From NCBI GenBank assembly GCA_022496185.1, contig WTXG01000023.1:303336-367335 (forward strand): a stretch of 64,000 nt of DNA, given 5' to 3'. Source of the stretch: Multifurca ochricompacta. Lineage: Eukaryota > Basidiomycota > Agaricomycetes > Russulales > Russulaceae. Shown here one piece after another: positions 59,681 through 64,000 of the stretch. Under the pieces are notes generated by a model that was given only the letters and a program-made list of their open reading frames with translations, did not search any database and was not told where the DNA came from. The translations under genes were made by a program, and so were the position numbers. The first letter of the stretch is position 1. Each line of letters begins with the position of its first letter.

Positions 59681-62600
59681 TTATTCATCCTCCATATAAC
59701 TTGGTGGAGCTTCATGTCTCTCTTCACGAAGCCGTTGCATCTCGCGTCGCAGAGACTCAACTTCCGACTGGAGCCTCCGAGTTTTCGGACGATGACGTCC
59801 CCACGCTCCCCTCTGTCGTGACAGTCGGGGATGAGTTGGCTGGGGCGTGTTGGATGCTGAACGGGAGTGAGTGCGTTGAGAGCGCAATGCCTCTGTGCGT
59901 AACCGCGCAAGCTCCTTGCCGGACAAACCAATCGGTACAGATGGCAGGGTCGGGTGTAGGGGAAGTGATGTAGGGGATGGGTCGTTGGTATTGCCAACCT
60001 GGAAGGTCGTTGCTTCTTGAAATGGTCCAGATTGACGCTCCGTCCAAACATTGCATTCAGCTGAGTTGCCTCAGGAAGTGACGGATTGAAAGGTGTCACT
60101 GCCATCTGTTGACCTGCTTCTGTGACGACACTTGAGAAAGAAGACCGGACAGATTTGCTCATGTTACGTCTCCGTCGACGCCACACAAAGGCAATGGCTC
60201 CCGTCACAAGGAATAAAGCCCCAATGCCACCTAATATGCCCCCCACGACTGCACCGGTGTGGGAAGCTTTTGAGGAAGTATTTGTCGTTGAAATATTGGC
60301 GTTTATTGGAAGAATTGGTGCTCTGCAAATAGTGACAGGTCAGGGATGAAAAAAGGGAGAAAGTGGTTGAAGACGGACTTGAGAGCTAATGGCGCAAACA
60401 TTGCGCCTTGTGCAGGACTGACGAGCGTTACAGTAATTTAAGTATACCTGTCGGTGATAAATCCTAAGTATCTCACCTAGCCACTCCCAGAATGGTCGAT
60501 CCATGGATGCTGTCGTAGCTGAGAGGGAAGACTCCCGGGCTCACGTTGAACGACGCACGGTTGTGAATATTCGTGATAATATTTGTGCGTAGGTCTTGAT
60601 TCGAGGCTATAGCGGCTGTAAACAAATTCCAGCCTAGACAAACGTCAGCCAAGGGAGTTAGAGAACATAGAGATACAGACCAGATATCGTGACGCTTGTG
60701 TCTGAGCCCAGACTATCGACTGGGATGCCAAAATTGCTAAACGTCGAAGTCAATGCGATGTTGTTGATGAAACTGCTTTGGCCATCGTATATCTGGAACT
60801 AGTGGGTGATAACACGAGGCGAGCCACACATACACACTGACTGATGATTCCACGAGATTAGTACCTAGCCATACATCGGCGAATAGATTATATCCCAATG
60901 TCCAAGAGTTCTCTTGATTATACACTGCGAGCAGGTGTTGGTCGCTGCCTAAGGCTAGGCTCTTCCATTGACTGTAAAGGCGTGCAGCGGCATTCTGCAA
61001 ACGAATCAGCCTAACTCCATGGCATCAGACATTTGAACAGACTGAGTATTTATCAGCATCAGCCGTATTCTTAACAATTGAACTTAATTTTGACATGGCG
61101 TAGATGGCGATGATGCCCTTGATTGCAAGGTTGGTTTGGTTAGTGGCCGACAGGCCATCTGCAGAAGACCTGAGTCATTGTCCATTTTCAGTAGTGAGTA
61201 ACCCATTGAAGGTAGGAAAGATCATACTGCTCATGTATGAATAGCGACGAGTTTGACAAATAATGGCCCAGGAAGTCAGTATGGGATACTGCCAACGTAA
61301 GTGAGTCCCGAAAAGGAAGAGAGAAGTGAATGAGCGTACATATTTATTTATGAGACTTCCGTCTCCACTCGCCCGAACATGAGCATAGGTCATTATCAAC
61401 ATATTTCCAGTCTCTATAGCAGGCAATTGATCAGACCACATGCACAACCTGTGCGAGAAAGTACCAACGTTCAACCCTTGGTTATGGTTTGCATTACTGC
61501 CGGAGATATTGGGGTAACCGGACCCTATATGCCTTAAGCGTATGGGGTGTCTTGTCTCTATGGGACATACCTAGATCGGCAGCAGCAAACGGGATGGAAT
61601 AATTAGACGATGCTTGAAGCCGAAAGAGAGGTTCAAGAAGAGGTGCGCCAAGGGTAGGGTCGATGTACAAGAATGCAGGGAATGAGGAAAATAGTGTCTC
61701 GACAGCGTTTACACGGCTTGGCAGTCACAGTCAGCCTTTCCGGTGCTAGACAAAGACTAGGATTAACTCACTTTGGCTTTTCCCCACCGATATTCTTCAT
61801 GAATACCATTACATCTGATTCGTTGAAGTTACCATTCGCGTCAGTGCCAATCGTTATCTGGGTGCTACCGAACACTTGGGCGGTTGCAAGAGAAGTCAAA
61901 TCCCCTAGCAGGTCAGAGATAGAAGCGGCGGCTTGGAGTATTTTCAGGTCCAGCTCCTCAGCCCTTGACGATGCATTGGAAAAATCATTAAGGAAATCAA
62001 TAATCTTAATAAAATATCAGCGACATCATCGGTCCAAGGAAGATGGCACTAACCAAAGATGAATCATCGGAATAGCGTAACTTGTAATATAATTTGCGTT
62101 GCTGAGGAGGAGCACCAGATAGATCTGTGTAATTGACAGCCGGATCTGTCGTGTAACCGACTGTCCAGACAACCGGGACTGGGTAACTTGGATGGTGCCA
62201 AGATCACGCGATATGGCGAAAACCGCGAAGTTAGTTGAAATGGGACGAAAGTTTGTTTCTTCTTGGTTGTCTAACACCCCGTTAAGCATAAAAAGTCCTC
62301 GGGAGACTGTATCCTGGGCAATTTTGTGCGTGACATTGTCCCCTAACCATGAATAGTGAGAATAAAATAGTGAATAAAATAGTGAACAAGTCATTGTGAC
62401 CCACCGACTTCATTGCATAGTACAAGTTACCCCATTCCGCCAGGTTGCGGATCTCGTTGAACACAGCTGGTGTCTGGAGTCTAACTGTATGGTAGATGAT
62501 GTCGGCAGTGGATGTCGCGCTCCACAGAATCACCTGCTTTGTATCCCCCGAGTTCCACTCTGCAGAAATTTTGAGAAACAAAGCCAAAGCCAGACCTTAA

Positions 62601-63205
62601 GAATAATTAGCACGTACCTCCGCTTACGTCAGAGTACACTTGCACAGCATGAGCTGCACCGTCCAGTGATTTTGCAGTAAAAGCCAAATATGAGAACGGG
62701 ATAGATTGTCTGACCCAATCTTTAGGCTAAAACAAAGTATAGGCGGATATTAAAAGTGAGAAATGACGAGAAGCAAACCTCAATTGGATTCAAGAAAGTA
62801 AGGTTGACTTGCATGTTCCCAGCTTCCGCGCTGAGCACGGTCTGGGTAGGTGTGACCACCGTATTGGTGAGGTTCACAGTAGCGTTGACACCAGGGACGC
62901 CTCCAGGAATGAATAGGTTATTCCATCAACGCGTACGAGAACAGACCATCCGAGGATCTGGGACAAATGAACCTGGTGTCTTTCTGAGTACAGGAAATCC
63001 AACGCACCTCAGAGGGTTCATAGGTTGTTGGCCAATGTTTCCCGCGGACAGTGCCGTTGGTCGTGTACTCCCAACAATTGAGGTATGGCGAGCGAACCGC
63101 AAGAGGAATTGCCGCAGGGAAAATTGTTTGCTGAGCTCTTCCGTAAATAGAAAAGAGCGCGAGTAGTAAGAAAGTAAATTTCAATTGCGGGAAGACGAGA
63201 GACAT
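59681..63205 (-). CDS. Glutaminase-A-like protein (DUF5127/DUF4965 type) with C-terminal membrane anchor and cytosolic coil
   Basis: Fungal GtaA-type proteins are extracellular L-glutaminase-related enzymes. Start MSLVFPQLKFTFLLLALFSI at 63205 is a signal peptide, followed by QTIFPAAIPLAVRSPYLNCW, the family N-terminus. Further blocks are ILGWSVLVRVDGITYSFL, VQVYSDVSGEW, LAEWGNLYYAMK, VFAISRDLGTI, ETGNMLIMTYAHVRASGDGS, NSWTLGYNLFADVWLGTNLV, and LPLSYDS. After the enzyme part there is a transmembrane helix, VGGILGGIGALFLVTGAIAFVW, then RRRRR, and a cytosolic tail ending in a coil (RLQSEVESLRREMQRLREER) and EAPPSYMEDE; stop at 59681. About 15 introns. One base is missing at CC 62903-62904 and near 60019. 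The enzyme activity is inferred from family resemblance only. Confidence 0.85.
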
Positions 63206-64000
63206 AGAGTCGTCAGGTTATCACGGGTGTCAGTTCTACGTGGAGGAAGGACTCGAGACTCAAGAAGGCGGAGGGGTTGACCACTCGCAGAGTGGTGGAC
63301 TCGGAGAGAGTGCGATGAGAAACGTCAGCGTAACTGGTCCATGATACTCAATTGAACTTCTGATTGATTCATCGAACACAGAGCGCTCAAAGGCTGGTTG
63401 CAATGCGACGAGCGCCAAAGTGTGGAGAATGCCATATGTTTGCTGCTGAGCAAATTATCCGAACTTGATACGCACATGGAAATGGAAATGGAAATGGCTT
63501 TAGGATAGGATTACTATAGCAATGCCATAACCTCCCCCAAGTCCGAGTCATACAGGATGCAGGATGGTCATAAGTGCCGCATTACGTTCCCTGTGGGTGG
63601 GGTGATGGAGTGATGGCACCATTGGGCGATGCTGGGCTGTGATGAAAGAATGGATGGGACTCGTTTAATTAAATGGCACCCTGATAATTACCATTATGCT
63701 GTGCTGGCATCGTGGCATCGATTTCATTCACGCACGAAAGGCGGACGCAAAACACCCAGCAAACCTGGGAGAGCATCTAATGCAGTTAACTGGGTGGTCC
63801 TTTCGTAAAGATTGTTCCAGCAGCAGAATGATAGTGAATGATGATACTGAAAATGTGAGATACGAAGTTATTGCGTCAACATTCAATATTCGAGACTACA
63901 TATTGGCACATTCGACTCAATTAGAAAGTCAGAGGCTTCGGCGAAAATACTCGAAGCAGCAGCGTGCGATCACGACTTTACTCTCTCTTCCGATTCTTGC
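63206..64000. other. Upstream region of the glutaminase-like gene
   Basis: Promoter side of the minus-strand gene starting at 63205. It holds a short GGAAAT repeat (63474-63498) and no supported coding sequence up to the right edge of the window. Confidence 0.6.

Noticed and set aside
59757..60056. Ser/Thr-rich alternative frame in the tail of the glutaminase-like protein
   Set aside because: It would need two compensating frame changes within about 120 bases; the uninterrupted frame already links to the conserved coil, so it was not adopted.

Overview
The window is nuclear DNA of a filamentous basidiomycete, most likely an Agaricomycete (mushroom-forming fungus). Genes are dense on both strands and mostly multi-exon. 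Introns are about 40-100 nt with GT...AG ends, and the proteins belong to fungal housekeeping families: Set1/COMPASS, DASH Dam1, Rsc7/Snf5 remodellers, Qcr8, eL41, fructose-bisphosphate aldolase, RBX1, tubulin cofactor C and mitoribosomal uS7. No CRISPR, transposon, viral or bacterial element is visible.

Layout. 1-3.4 kb (-): 5' part of SET1, cut by the window edge. 4.4-5.1 kb (-): DAM1. 5.5-8.3 kb (-): a secreted S41/CPAF-type peptidase (copy A). 8.9-10.7 kb (+): an alpha/beta hydrolase. 11.0-13.3 kb (+): a single-pass membrane protein with a Ser-rich tail. 13.7-15.7 kb (+): RSC7, tail to tail with SNF5 (-, 16.0-21.1 kb). After a 2.1 kb low-complexity leader come QCR8 (-), a UPF0415/DUF1308 protein (+), a carboxylesterase-fold protein (+), an unknown protein (-) and the 25-residue eL41 (+). 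30.7-33.4 kb (+): a second S41 peptidase (copy B), then FBA1 (+), tRNA-Leu(AAG) (-), a tiny Cys-rich protein (-), tubulin cofactor C (-) and RBX1 (-). 40.1-51.7 kb (+): one giant PH-domain/coiled-coil gene of about 3,550 codons. 52.4-63.2 kb: a mitochondrial-type unknown (-), a Yip1-family Golgi protein (+), an F-box protein (-), uS7m (+), a small polytopic membrane protein (-) and a membrane-anchored glutaminase-A-like protein (-).

Functional themes. Three chromatin regulators (Set1, Rsc7, Snf5) lie within 21 kb, but the sequence shows no operon-like coupling. Most other genes are unrelated housekeeping genes. The accessory-looking parts are the two S41 peptidase paralogues, the giant PH protein, the anchored glutaminase and the Cys-rich mini-protein.

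The most consistent odd signal is a series of about 15 places in ten genes where the conserved reading frame breaks by exactly one missing base, usually at a short homopolymer, and never in the other direction. I read this mainly as a consensus-sequence problem rather than biology. It affects every gene model here and is detailed in the findings. Exon boundaries were read by eye from splice signals and frame continuity, so internal boundaries are approximate unless stated.
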